Counted from the first letter of the stretch, positions 24,226-34,396 are shown. The stretch: 64,000 bases of DNA from Sulfurimonas sp. HSL3-1 (GCF_039645995.1 NZ_CP147920.1:1612001-1676000), one strand, 5' to 3'. Program-made: numbers and translations. Notes: generated by a model not told the origin, from the letters alone.

Positions 24226-26802
24226 TTAATCGACGGCCACGGTGATCTCTTCGCCCTCGGCATCGAAGACGACCCGGTTCCCCTCTTCGACCTCGCCGCC
24301 GAGAATCAGGTCGGCCAGGCGGTCTTCGACGATCTCGTAGAGCGCACGCTTCAGCGGGCGCGCCCCGTAAACCGGGTCGAAACCGGCCCGTGCGATGAGC
24401 CGTTTCGCCTCATCCGTCAGCGTCAGCGAAATGTTCCGCTCTTCCACCTTCTTGGCGATGGCCTCGAAGAAGAGGTCGACGATGGCGATGATCTGATCCT
24501 CGCCCAGCGGGTTGAAGATGACGACGTCGTCGAGGCGGTTGAGGAACTCCGGCTTGAATTTGCCGCGCAGTTCGCCCAGTACCACCTCTTCGAGGTTCGG
24601 GTCCCCCTGCATCGTCATGATCTTGTCGCTGGCGATGTTGGAGGTGAGGATGATGATCGTATTGGTGAAATCGACCGTCACCCCCTTGTTGTCCGTCAGC
24701 CGTCCGTCGTCGAGCACCTGCAGGAGCATGTTAAAGACGTCCGGATGCGCTTTTTCCACCTCGTCGAACAGTACGACGCTGTAGGGTTTGCGGCGCACCG
24801 CCTCGGTCAGCTGCCCGCCCTCTTCGTAGCCGACGTACCCCGGAGGCGCACCGACCAGACGGGAGACCGCATGTTTCTCCATGTATTCGCTCATGTCCAG
24901 ACGGATCAGCGCCTCTTCGCTGTCGAAGAGGAACTTGGCCAGAGTCTTGGCCGTCTGGGTTTTCCCGACCCCGGTCGGCCCCAGGAACATGAACGATCCG
25001 ATCGGGCGGTCGGCGTCGGAGAGACCCGCTTTGTTACGCTTGATGGCGCGGGCGACGGCGTGGGTCGCCTTGTCCTGCCCGACGACATCGCGGTTGAGTT
25101 CATCCTCGATATGGAGGATCTTTTCGCGTTCGCTCTGCAGCATCTTCGTCACAGGAATCCCCGTCCAGCGGCTAACGATCCCGGCGATGGAGGCTTCGTC
25201 AACGCTGTTTTTGAGCAGGGTGCCCTCCCCCTGCATCGCTTTCCACTTCTCCTGGAGCGCAACTTCTTCTTCGCCCAGCTGCGGGATCTTGCCGTACTCG
25301 ATCTCGGCGGCCTTGTTGAACTCGCCCTGCTGCTTCGCCAGTTCCGCTTCGCGGCGCTTGGCCTCGATCTCGCCTTTGATGGCGGCGATGCGCTCGAAAA
25401 CCTCTTTTTCCCCCTGGTACTGCGCCTCGAGGGTCCGTTTCTCCTCTTCGGCGTCCGCCAGCTCTTTTTCGATCTCGCCCAGACGCTTCTCATTGGCCGG
25501 GTTCTCGTCCATTTTCAGTGCCTCTTTCTCGACCTGAAGCTCCTGGATCTTGCGTTTCGCGCCGGAGAGTGCATGCGGTTCGGACTCGATCTGCATCTTC
25601 AGCTCCGCCGCCGCTTCGTCGATCAGGTCGATCGCCTTGTCCGGCAGGAAGCGGTCGGAGATGTAGCGGTCGGACAGCTTCGCTGCCGCCACCAGCGCCG
25701 CATCGGTGATGGTGACGTTGTGGTGCCCTTCAAGGCGCTCTTTGATCCCACGCAGGATCTGCAGTGCCTGATTGATGGAGGGCTCGTCCACCGTCACCGG
25801 CTGGAAACGGCGCTGCAGGGCCGCGTCTTTTTCAAAGTACTTGCGGTACTCCTTGAGCGTCGTCGCGCCGATCGTGTGCAGTTCGCCACGGGCCAGCGCC
25901 GGCTTGAGGATATTCGCCGCGTCCATGCTCCCCTCCGACGCCCCCGCGCCGACGATGGTATGGATCTCGTCGATAAAGAGGATAACGTTACCGCTCTGCT
26001 TCACCTCGTCGATGACCGCCTTGAGACGGTCCTCGAACTCGCCGCGGTACTTCGCCCCGGCGATGAGGGCACTCATATCCAGCGCCACGACCTTTTTATT
26101 CTGCAGGGAAAGCGGCACCTCTTTATTATAGATGCGCTGCGCCAGTCCTTCGACCAAGGCGGTTTTACCGACCCCCGGTTCGCCGAGGAGAATCGGGTTG
26201 TTCTTCGTTTTGCGGATGAGGATCTGCATCATGCGCTGCACCTCTTCGTCACGGCCGATCACGGGGGCGAGTTCGCCCGCCGCCGCCTGCGCCGTCAGGT
26301 CAATCCCGTACTTGGAGAGGCTCTCGAGGTTCTCGTCCGCCGTCTGGCTCTCGATCTTCTGCCCGCCGCGCATCGCTTCAAAGGTCTTGCGCAGTTCCAT
26401 CTTGTCGATGTACTTGCCGAGGATCGTGCCGAAGGGCTCGCTCTCCAGGTTGCCGAGGATGAAACTGTCGACGGCCATGTAGCTGTCACCGTTGCGCGTC
26501 ATCTCACCCACGCCCCGCTCAAGGGCCTGTACGAGGTTGCGCGAGATCCGCATGTTCTCCTTGCTCACCCCGCTGCTTTTGGGAAGCTTGTCCGCCGCGC
26601 TTTTGACGTCAAGCTCGATCGCGCTTTTATCAACGCCCATCTTCCGAAGGGCCTGGTTCAGGACGCTGTCGCTGTTCGTGAGCAGCGCCCAAAAGGCATG
26701 TACCGGCTCGACTTCGTTGTTCTGGTTATGCAGCCCCAGCGAAAGGGCCGATTCGATGGTCTGTGTCATCTGATGGGTCAGTTTTTCAAAAATCGTATTC
26801 AT
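24226..26802 (-). CDS. clpB: ATP-dependent chaperone ClpB
   Basis: An 858-residue AAA+ disaggregase that works with DnaK-DnaJ-GrpE to rescue aggregated proteins. N-domain (about 1-150), first AAA+ module with [15 protein letters not shown], a coiled-coil middle domain rich in Lys and Glu (about 400-520), and second AAA+ module with [15 protein letters not shown] and [38 protein letters not shown]. It has a near-perfect sigma70 promoter covered by HAIR-like repressor sites, shared in design with grpE-dnaK. Confidence 0.97.
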   Translation of the reverse strand: MNTIFEKLTHQMTQTIESALSLGLHNQNNEVEPVHAFWALLTNSDSVLNQALRKMGVDKSAIELDVKSAADKLPKSSGVSKENMRISRNLVQALERGVGEMTRNGDSYMAVDSFILGNLESEPFGTILGKYIDKMELRKTFEAMRGGQKIESQTADENLESLSKYGIDLTAQAAAGELAPVIGRDEEVQRMMQILIRKTKNNPILLGEPGVGKTALVEGLAQRIYNKEVPLSLQNKKVVALDMSALIAGAKYRGEFEDRLKAVIDEVKQSGNVILFIDEIHTIVGAGASEGSMDAANILKPALARGELHTIGATTLKEYRKYFEKDAALQRRFQPVTVDEPSINQALQILRGIKERLEGHHNVTITDAALVAAAKLSDRYISDRFLPDKAIDLIDEAAAELKMQIESEPHALSGAKRKIQELQVEKEALKMDENPANEKRLGEIEKELADAEEEKRTLEAQYQGEKEVFERIAAIKGEIEAKRREAELAKQQGEFNKAAEIEYGKIPQLGEEEVALQEKWKAMQGEGTLLKNSVDEASIAGIVSRWTGIPVTKMLQSEREKILHIEDELNRDVVGQDKATHAVARAIKRNKAGLSDADRPIGSFMFLGPTGVGKTQTAKTLAKFLFDSEEALIRLDMSEYMEKHAVSRLVGAPPGYVGYEEGGQLTEAVRRKPYSVVLFDEVEKAHPDVFNMLLQVLDDGRLTDNKGVTVDFTNTIIILTSNIASDKIMTMQGDPNLEEVVLGELRGKFKPEFLNRLDDVVIFNPLGEDQIIAIVDLFFEAIAKKVEERNISLTLTDEAKRLIARAGFDPVYGARPLKRALYEIVEDRLADLILGGEVEEGNRVVFDAEGEEITVAVD

Positions 26803-26839
26803 TTTATGCGTCCTTTATCAGCTGCTATTGAGTGGAATG

Positions 26840-26895
26840 ATTATAGCATCTTTAGTCTAGTGGTGTCAACTATACTTGATACAGTAAGACTAAAG
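26840..26895 (-). promoter_or_regulatory. clpB promoter with two HAIR-like (HspR) sites
   Basis: Minus strand: TTGACA (26869 to 26864), 18 bases, TATAAT (26845 to 26840). Site B GTTGACA-N7-ACTAAAG (26870 to 26850) covers the -35 box. Site A CTTTAGT-N7-TATCAAG (26895 to 26875) lies 4 bases further up. The HspR consensus is CTTGAGT-N7-ACTCAAG. An exact 9-bp inverted repeat CTTTAGTCT/AGACTAAAG spans both. Confidence 0.6.
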
Positions 26896-26977
26896 ATTCA
26901 TCAACCCTATCCATCATGCCGCTTTTTTCTGCACGGCATACCACGGTCTGCATGCTTTTATTTTACTATTGTTTGAC

Positions 26978-26983
26978 TATAAT
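26978..26983 (+). promoter_or_regulatory. -10 box of the ctpA-pur-plsC-crcB operon
   Basis: TATAAT, 38 bp before the ctpA ATG, in an AT-rich stretch without a clear -35 box. It is the only promoter candidate I find for the seven coupled genes. Confidence 0.6.
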
Positions 26984-27021
26984 AGACGCTCAAAAATTGC
27001 GAGACTGGAAAGCAGCAGAAA

Positions 27022-28350
27022 ATGAAAAAGAAAAAGATGATGGCGATGGGCTTTCTCACGGCAACGGCGGCCGTAGCCCTGACCTATTCCACCGCCCTCC
27101 TCGCCGACGCACCCACCGAGGGAACACCGACGGTTGAAGCTTCCCGGCTCCAGGCGTTGGCGAAATTCACTAAGGTCCTCAGTATCGTCGAAAAATATTA
27201 CGTCGACGAGGAGAGCATCGAGACCCTGATGAACAAATCCATCGAGGGAATGATGGGCAAACTCGACGCCCACTCCTCCTACCTGAACCAGAAGGGCTTT
27301 AAAGACCTCCAGGTGCAGACCAAGGGCGAGTTCGGCGGCCTGGGGATCACCGTCGGTATCAAAGACGGTGCCCTGACCGTCATCGCGCCGATCGAAGGCA
27401 CCCCGGCGGACAAGGCCGGTCTGCAGGCGGGCGACATCATTCTCAAGATCGATGACACCCCGACAATCGATATGGACATCGATGAAGCGGTCCATCTTAT
27501 GCGCGGCAAGCCGAAAACGCCGATTGACATCACCATCGTCCGCAAAGGCGAGACCAAACCCTTCCCGGTCCACATTATCCGCGACGTCATCAAGATCCAG
27601 TCCGTCTATGCCAAGACCATCGGCGACGACACCGTCTACCTGCGTGTCACGAGTTTTGACCAAAAAGTCGTCGAGGGTATCTCGAAGGCGATCCGCCAGC
27701 ATAACGGCGACGCCAAAGGGTTCATTCTCGACCTGCGCAACAACCCCGGCGGTCTGCTTGACCAGGCCGTCGGCCTCGTCGACCTTTTTGTCGATAAAGG
27801 GGTCATCGTTTCGCAAAAGGGGCGTGACGAACGCGAAAACACCGAATACAGCGCCCACAAATCCGCAACTCTGACGAAGAAGCCCCTCGTCGTCCTCGTC
27901 AACGAGGGGAGCGCATCAGCCTCCGAGATCGTCAGCGGCGCCCTGCAGGACCACAAACGTGCCGTGCTTGTCGGCAAAAAGACCTTCGGGAAAGGCTCCG
28001 TCCAGGTCATTCTGCCGATCAGCGATAACGAGGCCATCAAGCTGACGGTCGCGCGCTACTACCTCCCAAGCGGCCGGACGATCCAGGCGATCGGCGTGAC
28101 CCCTGACGTCCTGGTCGATCGCGGTGTCGTACCGAAGACCGACGACGACGAGTTTTCGATCAAAGAGGCCGACCTGAAGATGCACCTTAAAAGCGAGCTG
28201 CAGAAGATCGACGGCAATACCACCAAGAGCGGTGAGGACGAAAAGGTGGACAGCAACATCATCACCGAAAAACAGATCGGCAACGATATTCAGCTCAAAG
28301 AGGCTGTTGACATTCTCAAAGCACTTACCATCGTGAAAGGAACACATTAA
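27022..28350 (+). CDS. ctpA: Carboxy-terminal processing protease (S41)
   Basis: A 442-residue periplasmic serine protease. A signal peptide (about 1-28), an N-terminal helical part, a PDZ domain (about 100-180: [22 protein letters not shown]), and the S41 catalytic domain with [15 protein letters not shown] for the catalytic Ser and [10 protein letters not shown] for the Lys. CtpA/Prc proteins trim the C-termini of envelope proteins and cell-wall hydrolases. It heads an operon; its TAA overlaps the purC ATG. Confidence 0.94.
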   Translation: MKKKKMMAMGFLTATAAVALTYSTALLADAPTEGTPTVEASRLQALAKFTKVLSIVEKYYVDEESIETLMNKSIEGMMGKLDAHSSYLNQKGFKDLQVQTKGEFGGLGITVGIKDGALTVIAPIEGTPADKAGLQAGDIILKIDDTPTIDMDIDEAVHLMRGKPKTPIDITIVRKGETKPFPVHIIRDVIKIQSVYAKTIGDDTVYLRVTSFDQKVVEGISKAIRQHNGDAKGFILDLRNNPGGLLDQAVGLVDLFVDKGVIVSQKGRDERENTEYSAHKSATLTKKPLVVLVNEGSASASEIVSGALQDHKRAVLVGKKTFGKGSVQVILPISDNEAIKLTVARYYLPSGRTIQAIGVTPDVLVDRGVVPKTDDDEFSIKEADLKMHLKSELQKIDGNTTKSGEDEKVDSNIITEKQIGNDIQLKEAVDILKALTIVKGTH

Positions 28351-29066
28351 TGGAAAAACGCGAACTGCTGTATGAAGGCAAGGCAAAAAAACTTTTTACG
28401 ACGGACGATCAGAACCTGCTGATCTCCGAGTTCAAAGATGACCTGACCGCATTCAACGGCGCCAAGAAATCGAGTGAAGCGGGCAAAGGCGCCCTCAATA
28501 ACAAGATTTCGACGGAACTCTTCAAACTGATCGAATCGAAGGGCGTTCCGACGCACTTCGTTGGTATGCTCGACGACAACCATATGCTGCACAAGCGCGT
28601 CGACGTCATTCTGATCGAAGTGATCGTCCGGAATATCGCGACCGGAAGCCTGAGCAAAAACCTCGGGATCGAGGACGGAAAGGTCCTCCCCTTCACCCTC
28701 GTCGAATTCGATTATAAAAACGATGAACTCGGAGACCCGAAACTGAACGATCAGCACGCCCTGATCCTCGGTCTCGTCGACTACCAGGACGAGCTTGACA
28801 AGATCCGCCGCATGGCCCGCCAGGTCAACGACATCCTCAAACCCTACTTTGCCGAAAAAGGGCTCAACCTCGTCGACTTCAAACTCGAATTCGGCAAGGA
28901 CAAAGAGGGCAACATCATCCTCGCCGACGAGATCAGCCCGGACAACTGCCGTTTCTGGGATATGGAAACCGGTGAAAAGATGGACAAAGACCGTTTCCGC
29001 CAGGGACTCGGTGGACTCAAAGTGGCCTACGAAGAGGTCCTCAACCGTATTTTGGGAGCAAAGTAA
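28350..29066 (+). CDS. purC: Phosphoribosylaminoimidazole-succinocarboxamide synthase
   Basis: A 238-residue SAICAR synthetase: adds Asp to CAIR in purine synthesis, using ATP. Family segments: [53 protein letters not shown] and [14 protein letters not shown]. Start and stop overlap the neighbours by the TAATG pattern, so it is translationally coupled to ctpA and purS. Confidence 0.97.
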   Translation: MEKRELLYEGKAKKLFTTDDQNLLISEFKDDLTAFNGAKKSSEAGKGALNNKISTELFKLIESKGVPTHFVGMLDDNHMLHKRVDVILIEVIVRNIATGSLSKNLGIEDGKVLPFTLVEFDYKNDELGDPKLNDQHALILGLVDYQDELDKIRRMARQVNDILKPYFAEKGLNLVDFKLEFGKDKEGNIILADEISPDNCRFWDMETGEKMDKDRFRQGLGGLKVAYEEVLNRILGAK

Positions 29067-29308
29067 TGAAAGCAATCGTCAACGTATTTTTGAAGCAGGG
29101 TGTCCTGGATTCACAGGGCAAAGCCGTCCATCACGCGCTGGACTCACTCAAATTCGACGGCGTCAACGACGTCCGCGTCGGTAAGCAGATCATCCTTGAC
29201 CTCTCCGCCGCCGATGAAGCGAGCGCCAAAGCGGAGGTCACCGAAATGTGCGAATCCCTGCTGGCCAATACCGTTATCGAAGATTACGCCATCGAGATCG
29301 TCTCATGA
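29066..29308 (+). CDS. purS: Phosphoribosylformylglycinamidine synthase subunit PurS
   Basis: An 80-residue protein, the small subunit of the three-part FGAM synthase. It bridges the amidase PurQ and synthase PurL and helps ammonia transfer. Seen are GVLDSQGKAVHHALDSLKF and the C-terminal LLANTVIEDYAIEI. It overlaps purC and purQ at both ends. purL is not in the window. Confidence 0.94.
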   Translation: MKAIVNVFLKQGVLDSQGKAVHHALDSLKFDGVNDVRVGKQIILDLSAADEASAKAEVTEMCESLLANTVIEDYAIEIVS

Positions 29309-29979
29309 AAGTCTCCATCATTCAGTTTCCCGGAACGAACTGCGAGTATGACACGCAGTACGCTTTCGAAAAGCTGGGGGCGGCGACGGAGCTCGTCTGG
29401 CATAAAGAGACCAAAATCGCCGACGATACGGACCTCGTCGTCGTCGCGGGCGGGTTCAGCTACGGCGACTACCTGCGCAGCGGCGCTATCGCCCGTTTCA
29501 GCCCCGTCATGCAGGCGGTCGAGGCCCACGCCAATCGCGGCGGAAAAGTCCTCGGTATCTGTAACGGCTTCCAGGTCCTGACCGAGTCACGGCTGCTGCC
29601 GGGCGCGCTCAAGCGCAACGAGCACCTCCACTTCATCTCCCGCCATCACCACCTCAAAGTCGTCGGGAACGAGAACGCATTCCTGAACAAGCTGGACAAG
29701 GGCGATGTCGTGAACATCCCCATCGCTCACCACGACGGGAACTACTATATCGATCCGGACGGTCTCAAGGCGCTTTACGACAATGACCAGGTACTGCTGC
29801 ACTACTGCGATGCCGAGGGCAGCATCAGCAACCCCAACGGGTCCGTCGACGCCATCGCCGGCGTCTGCAACGCCGCCAAGAACGTATTCGGACTGATGCC
29901 GCACCCCGAACGCGCCATGGAAGCTATTCTCGGCTCCGCGGACGGCAAGGCGATGCTTGAAGGGTTCTTCGCTTCATAA
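29305..29979 (+). CDS. purQ: Phosphoribosylformylglycinamidine synthase subunit PurQ
   Basis: A 224-residue class I glutamine amidotransferase subunit that frees ammonia for FGAM synthase. FPGTNCEYDTQYAF at the start, VAGGFSYGDYLRSGAIA, the nucleophile in LGICNGFQVL, and His-Glu of the triad in GLMPHPERA. The ATG at 29305 overlaps the purS stop; the longer frame from 29248 runs inside purS and is not likely. Confidence 0.96.
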   Translation: MKVSIIQFPGTNCEYDTQYAFEKLGAATELVWHKETKIADDTDLVVVAGGFSYGDYLRSGAIARFSPVMQAVEAHANRGGKVLGICNGFQVLTESRLLPGALKRNEHLHFISRHHHLKVVGNENAFLNKLDKGDVVNIPIAHHDGNYYIDPDGLKALYDNDQVLLHYCDAEGSISNPNGSVDAIAGVCNAAKNVFGLMPHPERAMEAILGSADGKAMLEGFFAS

Positions 29980-31157
29980 TGCGTTCACTCCTGCTGCTCC
30001 TCTGGCTCGGTACTATTGGCCTCCTGCAGGCCGTCACAATCGTCACCGACCTCCCCGAAACCGTTATGCCCTTTACCATGCAGGCCGAAGAGCCGAATGA
30101 TGCGGCCGAGGTCGAAAGCGCCGACTTTTCCGTGCAGGAGGATGAGACGCCCGATACCCGCCATCTCTACGCCACGCTTGTCGAAAAGCCCGAGCGGCTC
30201 TTCAAAGGCGAGATCGTCTCCATCGTCATCCGGACCGTCATCACCACCGACCTTTTCGACGACCTCTCCTACCGTTTCAGCGGCGGCAGCGGCCTCTCAC
30301 TGCTCAGCGACTCCCCCGAACGGGAGCGGCAGGAGCACACCTACCTTGACCGCTTCTATTTCAAAGTCACCGGAAAGCGCGCCCTGCTGCCCGATATCAC
30401 CCCGGTCCTGACCCTGGGATACGGCGAAGAGGAGAGCTCCGCTCCCATCCAGGGCGGGGCTATCGAAGCAACGGTGCTCAATCCTCCGAAAAATTTCTGC
30501 GGCATCCTGGCGGACCGTTTCGCGATCACCCATGTCAAGACCACCGTCTACGACAAGGGGCACAACATCATCGTGATCTCGGCCGATGCCAACCGCAGCG
30601 ACCTGAGGGACTTCCACCTCTCCGAGGCCGGAAAGCAGGACTTTGAATCGCTGCAGATCAACCCGCACTTCGCCTCGATGAGCTACTATGCCGTCCTGCC
30701 CAAAACCGTCGAAGTCCTCCGTTTCCAGTACTTCAACCTGCAGAACAAACGGTATGAACGCATCAGTATCCCGATCGAGGTCGACGACGATCTCGTCTCA
30801 ACGACGAGCGATATCAATCCGATCGAGCACGGGCATGTGGCCCAGAAGACGATCATCTTCCTCGTGCTGTTCCTCCTCTTTTTCCTGCTGGCACTCTGGA
30901 AACGCTCCTGGACCCTTCTGGCCGTCGGCATCGCGGCCGGGGGCTATGCCGCCTGGCTCAATATCCCGCTGCAGCAGGTCTGTATCAAAGAGGGAGCGCC
31001 CATCTACCTGCTGCCGATGCGCAACGCGACGGTCTTCGAGATCACGCCGCAGCGCCACCAGCTCGATGCCGAAGGGCATAGCAAAGGCTATACGAAGATT
31101 CGCCTCCAGAACGATCAGATCGGTTGGGTCAAGAATGAAGATACTTGCGCGGATTAA
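29979..31157 (+). CDS. Membrane-anchored periplasmic protein of unknown function
   Basis: A 392-residue protein. A signal peptide (about 1-18), a periplasmic beta-rich part of about 260 residues, two close membrane helices (about 290-330), and a C-terminal stretch of about 65 residues that may be SH3-like (IYLLPMRNATVFE and IRLQNDQIGWVKNED). I know no named family. It sits between purQ and plsC, overlapping both, so it is made with them. Its envelope location and link to phospholipid synthesis are inferred from topology and neighbours only. Confidence 0.7.
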   Translation: MRSLLLLLWLGTIGLLQAVTIVTDLPETVMPFTMQAEEPNDAAEVESADFSVQEDETPDTRHLYATLVEKPERLFKGEIVSIVIRTVITTDLFDDLSYRFSGGSGLSLLSDSPERERQEHTYLDRFYFKVTGKRALLPDITPVLTLGYGEEESSAPIQGGAIEATVLNPPKNFCGILADRFAITHVKTTVYDKGHNIIVISADANRSDLRDFHLSEAGKQDFESLQINPHFASMSYYAVLPKTVEVLRFQYFNLQNKRYERISIPIEVDDDLVSTTSDINPIEHGHVAQKTIIFLVLFLLFFLLALWKRSWTLLAVGIAAGGYAAWLNIPLQQVCIKEGAPIYLLPMRNATVFEITPQRHQLDAEGHSKGYTKIRLQNDQIGWVKNEDTCAD

Positions 31158-31827
31158 CTGGGTTTACAGCACCCTCGTCATCTTTACGGGTCTGCTGCTC
31201 AAGATCCTCTTCTATCCCTTCGTCCCCCGTCCCTACGCCTCCAAAATCGCCGCCTGGTTCATCCGGCTTCTGATCTTCGTGCACGTCCGCAAAGTCGGCG
31301 AGCCCGACCCCGAGGCGCAGATGTATATCATCAACCATCAAAGCGAACTCGACATCGGCGTGATCGAGAGTACGACGCAACGCGAACTCGCCTGGGTGGC
31401 CAAAAAAGAGCTCTTTGAAGTGCCCTTTTTCTCCCTGGCCGTCCGTCTCTCCCGGGAGATCCCCCTGGAGCGCGAGAGCAAAAGCGCCCTCGTTGCCCTC
31501 CTCAAGGCGGCCAAGGAGCGCATTGACGATGGGAGAATCGTCTGTATCTTTCCGGAGGGGACGCGTTCGGAAAGCGGCCGGATGCGCCGCTTCAAACCCG
31601 GGGCGAAACTGATCGCCGACAAGCTCGGCCTGACGGTACAGCCCGTCGTGCTGATCCACACCGCCCGTTTCTTCAGCACCAAGCGCATGACGGCCGCGCC
31701 GGGAATGATCACCGCGATCTATCTGGAAAGTTTCACCGCGGACAAAAGCGATAAAAAGTGGCTTGAAACCGTGCAGCATCAGATGCAAGAAACCTATGAC
31801 CGCTATGTACAAAAGGAAAACGTATGA
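31135..31827 (+). CDS. plsC: 1-acyl-sn-glycerol-3-phosphate acyltransferase
   Basis: A 230-residue membrane-bound acyltransferase making phosphatidic acid from lysophosphatidic acid. Motif I is NHQSELDIGV (the HxxxxD pair), motif III FPEGTRSESG. A hydrophobic N-terminus of about 25 residues anchors it. The ATG at 31135 overlaps the previous gene by 23 bases; the longer frame upstream lies inside that gene and is a shadow. The stop overlaps crcB. Confidence 0.93.
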   Translation: MKILARINWVYSTLVIFTGLLLKILFYPFVPRPYASKIAAWFIRLLIFVHVRKVGEPDPEAQMYIINHQSELDIGVIESTTQRELAWVAKKELFEVPFFSLAVRLSREIPLERESKSALVALLKAAKERIDDGRIVCIFPEGTRSESGRMRRFKPGAKLIADKLGLTVQPVVLIHTARFFSTKRMTAAPGMITAIYLESFTADKSDKKWLETVQHQMQETYDRYVQKENV

Positions 31828-32210
31828 GCTTGACCACCCTGCTCGCTATCGGAAGCGGCGGCTTTATCGGTGCCGTGCTGCGCGCCTATCTCAACGGCCT
31901 CATCTCCCACCGCGTGCCGCATGACCTCCCCTTCGGCACCCTCGGCGTCAATCTGATCGGCAGTTTCATCATGGGGATTCTCGTCGCCTACTTCATGTAC
32001 ACGACCTATTTTTCCCTGCACGTCAAATCGTTCCTCTCGACGGGGATTCTGGGCGCCCTGACGACCTATTCGACCTTCGCGATCGAGAGCGTCATGCTGC
32101 TCAGCGGCGGCCATATCGCGCTGGCTGCCGCCAATATCGGACTGAATGCCCTGGGTACCGTGCTGATGGCCGGCGGGGGATTCAAACTGGCGTCGGCCCT
32201 GCTGCGGTGA
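31824..32210 (+). CDS. crcB: Fluoride channel CrcB/Fluc
   Basis: A 128-residue, four-helix membrane protein that forms a dual-topology dimeric fluoride exporter. Seen are GSGGFIGAVLRAYLN, FGTLGVNLIGSFIMG, and GILGALTTYSTFAIES with the Phe and Ser/Thr of the fluoride path. It is the last gene of the operon and overlaps plsC by 4 bases, so no fluoride riboswitch precedes it. Confidence 0.93.
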   Translation: MSLTTLLAIGSGGFIGAVLRAYLNGLISHRVPHDLPFGTLGVNLIGSFIMGILVAYFMYTTYFSLHVKSFLSTGILGALTTYSTFAIESVMLLSGGHIALAAANIGLNALGTVLMAGGGFKLASALLR

Positions 32211-32241
32211 GCGCAGACCAATATTAATCGAAAGGAAGGCT

Positions 32242-33384
32242 ATGCACAGCAACACCGTACGATATATCCGGAACCTCTTCCGAAGCACCGGGGCGGTCCC
32301 CCTTCATGCGCCGCGTTTCGTCGGCAACGAGAAGAACTACCTCGGCAGCTGTATTGAAAGTATGGAGGTCTCCTCGGAGGGTGAGTACGTCGAACGTTTT
32401 GAGGGAATGGTCAATGAATACTGCGGTTCCCGTTATGCTGTCGCCTTCAACAGTACCGAATCGGCGATGCGCGTCGCCCTCGTCCTGGCGGGAACCGGTC
32501 CCGACTGCGAAGTCCTGACCCAGCCGCTTGCGCACGCCATGACGGCCAATACCGTCGACAGCTTCGGCGCCGAACCCATTTTCATCGACGTCGAACGCAA
32601 AACGATGGGCATGGACCCCGACCGCCTGCGGGAATTCCTCGCCTACAACGCTGAACTTCGCGAGGGGGGATGCTTCAACCGCCATACGGGACGGCGCATC
32701 ACCGCCTGCGTCCCGGTCCACACCCTTGGATTCCCTTGCCGCATCGACGACATCCGGACCGTCTGCGACGAGTACGGCATCATGCTGATCGAAGATGCCT
32801 CCGAGGCCTTCGGTTCTGCCTACAAAGGGACCATGGCCGGGCGTTTCGGCCGCTGCGGCATCTACGGTTTCGAAGGGCACAAGATCGCTACCTGCGGGGA
32901 TGGCGGCGTACTCGTCTGTGACGACGAGGCCCTCGCCGAGCAGGCAAGGAGCGTCGGGACGATCCCCTATCTTTCCGACGCCCAGGGCGCGGAACAGGGC
33001 CGCTTCAGTAGCCGCATGTCCAACCTCAATGCCGCGGTCGGATGCGCCCAGATGGAACACATCCGTACCATCGTCACCAAGCAGCGCGATCTGACACGCC
33101 GCTACCGGGAGTTTTTCGCCGAGTATGAAGAGGATGAAGAACTGCAGCTCTTCCGGATGAAAAAACAGAACGAGCCGAACTGCTGGCTCAATGCCCTGCT
33201 CTTTGAAGCGCCCGAAGACCGCGACGCCTTTTTGGAAGCGACCAATGCGGAGGGTGTCGCCGCACGCGCACTCTGGCCGCTGATCAGCGATCTGCCCCGC
33301 TTCAGCGAATGCGCCGGGACCGACGCGGACAACGCCCGCTGGCTACAAGAGAGGATCGCCACCCTCCCCAGCGGCGTCCGCTAG
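32242..33384 (+). CDS. DegT/DnrJ/EryC1/StrS family PLP-dependent aminotransferase
   Basis: A 380-residue sugar-nucleotide aminotransferase-like protein. CGSRYAVAFNSTESAMRVAL binds PLP phosphate, LIEDASEAFGSAYKG holds the conserved Asp, and GFEGHKIATCGDGGVLV carries the Schiff-base Lys. Such enzymes aminate 4- or 3-keto sugars for surface glycans. No other glycan genes are nearby, so its substrate is open. GAAAGGAAGG precedes the ATG. The stop overlaps that of convergent yqiA. Confidence 0.88.
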   Translation: MHSNTVRYIRNLFRSTGAVPLHAPRFVGNEKNYLGSCIESMEVSSEGEYVERFEGMVNEYCGSRYAVAFNSTESAMRVALVLAGTGPDCEVLTQPLAHAMTANTVDSFGAEPIFIDVERKTMGMDPDRLREFLAYNAELREGGCFNRHTGRRITACVPVHTLGFPCRIDDIRTVCDEYGIMLIEDASEAFGSAYKGTMAGRFGRCGIYGFEGHKIATCGDGGVLVCDDEALAEQARSVGTIPYLSDAQGAEQGRFSSRMSNLNAAVGCAQMEHIRTIVTKQRDLTRRYREFFAEYEEDEELQLFRMKKQNEPNCWLNALLFEAPEDRDAFLEATNAEGVAARALWPLISDLPRFSECAGTDADNARWLQERIATLPSGVR

Positions 33385-33932
33385 GCATCGCCGTAAAACA
33401 CTTCGATCCGCTCCAGGTACTCCCCCAGATTTTCGAAGCGGTGGTTGCCGCCCGCTTCCACAATGACCTCGTAATCGCCGTAGACGGCTTCGGCCACGGT
33501 GTAATCCAGCAGTTCGTCCCCCGTCTGTAGCAAGACCAGCAGCCGCGCATCGGGCAGCCGCATCCTTTCGGCGATCCTTGCCAGCTGCAGCAGGTAGTCG
33601 CTTTCCCACTCGAAGGATTCACCGCTGCACCAGAAGGTATTGGTGCCTACATAGGGGGCGAGCGTCCTGAAAGGATGGACGGAGGGGTTGATCAGTACGG
33701 CGTCGAGCGCGTACTCACTACTCAGCGCCGTCGCGTAGAATCCCCCAAGCGATGAGCCGATCAACAGTGAAACGTCATGCTGCCCGATCAAGCGGCGCAG
33801 AAACGCCATGGCTTCGTCCGGTTCGACCGGCAGGTCGGGGGAGAGTACCTCCGCCTCGCCGAAATGCGCCTTGAGGAGTCTTGTTTTCGTCGAGTCGCCG
33901 CAGCTGGCAAAACCGTGAAGATAAAGGATCAC
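33381..33932 (-). CDS. yqiA: YqiA family alpha/beta-hydrolase (esterase)
   Basis: A 183-residue small esterase: ILYLHGFASCGDSTKTRLLK at the start, nucleophile elbow IGSSLGGFYAT, INPSVHPF, LLQTGDELLDY (Asp) and GGNHRFENL (His). These match E. coli YqiA closely. The GTG at 33932 is preferred: it lies 10 bases after the Hpt stop with GAGG upstream and gives a protein of the usual length. The physiological substrate is unknown. Confidence 0.85.
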   Translation of the reverse strand: MILYLHGFASCGDSTKTRLLKAHFGEAEVLSPDLPVEPDEAMAFLRRLIGQHDVSLLIGSSLGGFYATALSSEYALDAVLINPSVHPFRTLAPYVGTNTFWCSGESFEWESDYLLQLARIAERMRLPDARLLVLLQTGDELLDYTVAEAVYGDYEVIVEAGGNHRFENLGEYLERIEVFYGDA

Positions 33933-33942
33933 GGGTGTGACC

Positions 33943-34257
33943 TCATCCCGCTGCCAGCAGTGCCAGGATCCCTGCGACCTCTTTGGTCGATTTAAAGGCT
34001 GTTTCCAGCTCTGCAAATACCTGCCCAGCGTTGTTATTGCCCATATTCATCAAAAGCCCCTTGAGCGCATGGAGCGACTGGGCCACTTTGTCCGCATCCG
34101 CGGGGACGGCTTCCGCCAACGATTTCAGCTGCAATAGCTCCTTGCGCAGGTCGCGCTCCCCTGCGACAAGCAGCGCATCCACCTGCGCCGTTTCCAGGCC
34201 GAAGGCCGTGAAATGGTCTCGGGCATACCCCAAAGTCTCCGTGATCAGATGCTCCAA
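33943..34257 (-). CDS. Stand-alone histidine phosphotransfer (Hpt) domain protein
   Basis: A 104-residue, helical protein with the Hpt signature SLHALKGLLMNMGNNNAGQVFAELE, the phosphorylatable His being residue 63. Hpt proteins carry phosphate between the receiver domain of a hybrid kinase and a response regulator. It starts with TTG at 34257 after GGAGAGGAAC. It is divergent from the NarL-type regulator gene and near two hybrid kinases that lack Hpt domains, so it is the likely phosphorelay link. Confidence 0.75.
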   Translation of the reverse strand: MEHLITETLGYARDHFTAFGLETAQVDALLVAGERDLRKELLQLKSLAEAVPADADKVAQSLHALKGLLMNMGNNNAGQVFAELETAFKSTKEVAGILALLAAG

Positions 34258-34355
34258 ATGTTCCTCTCCTTCCGTTTGGTTGGGGACAGGCTACCCCAGG
34301 ATGAATTAAATCGCGTTAAAGCGCGTGCAACAGCCGCTTTGCATATTATTTTTAT

Positions 34356-34361
34356 TATAAT
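34356..34361 (+). promoter_or_regulatory. -10 box of the NarL-type regulator gene
   Basis: TATAAT in a very AT-rich stretch, 35 bp before the ATG. No TGTAGG palindrome lies upstream, unlike the other promoters of this cluster. Confidence 0.5.
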
Positions 34362-34396
34362 TGCTCACAAAAAAAAATAATGCGAAAGAGAGTGCT

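Noticed and set aside
31824-31850. Fluoride riboswitch for crcB
   Set aside because: The crcB start overlaps plsC and leaves no leader.
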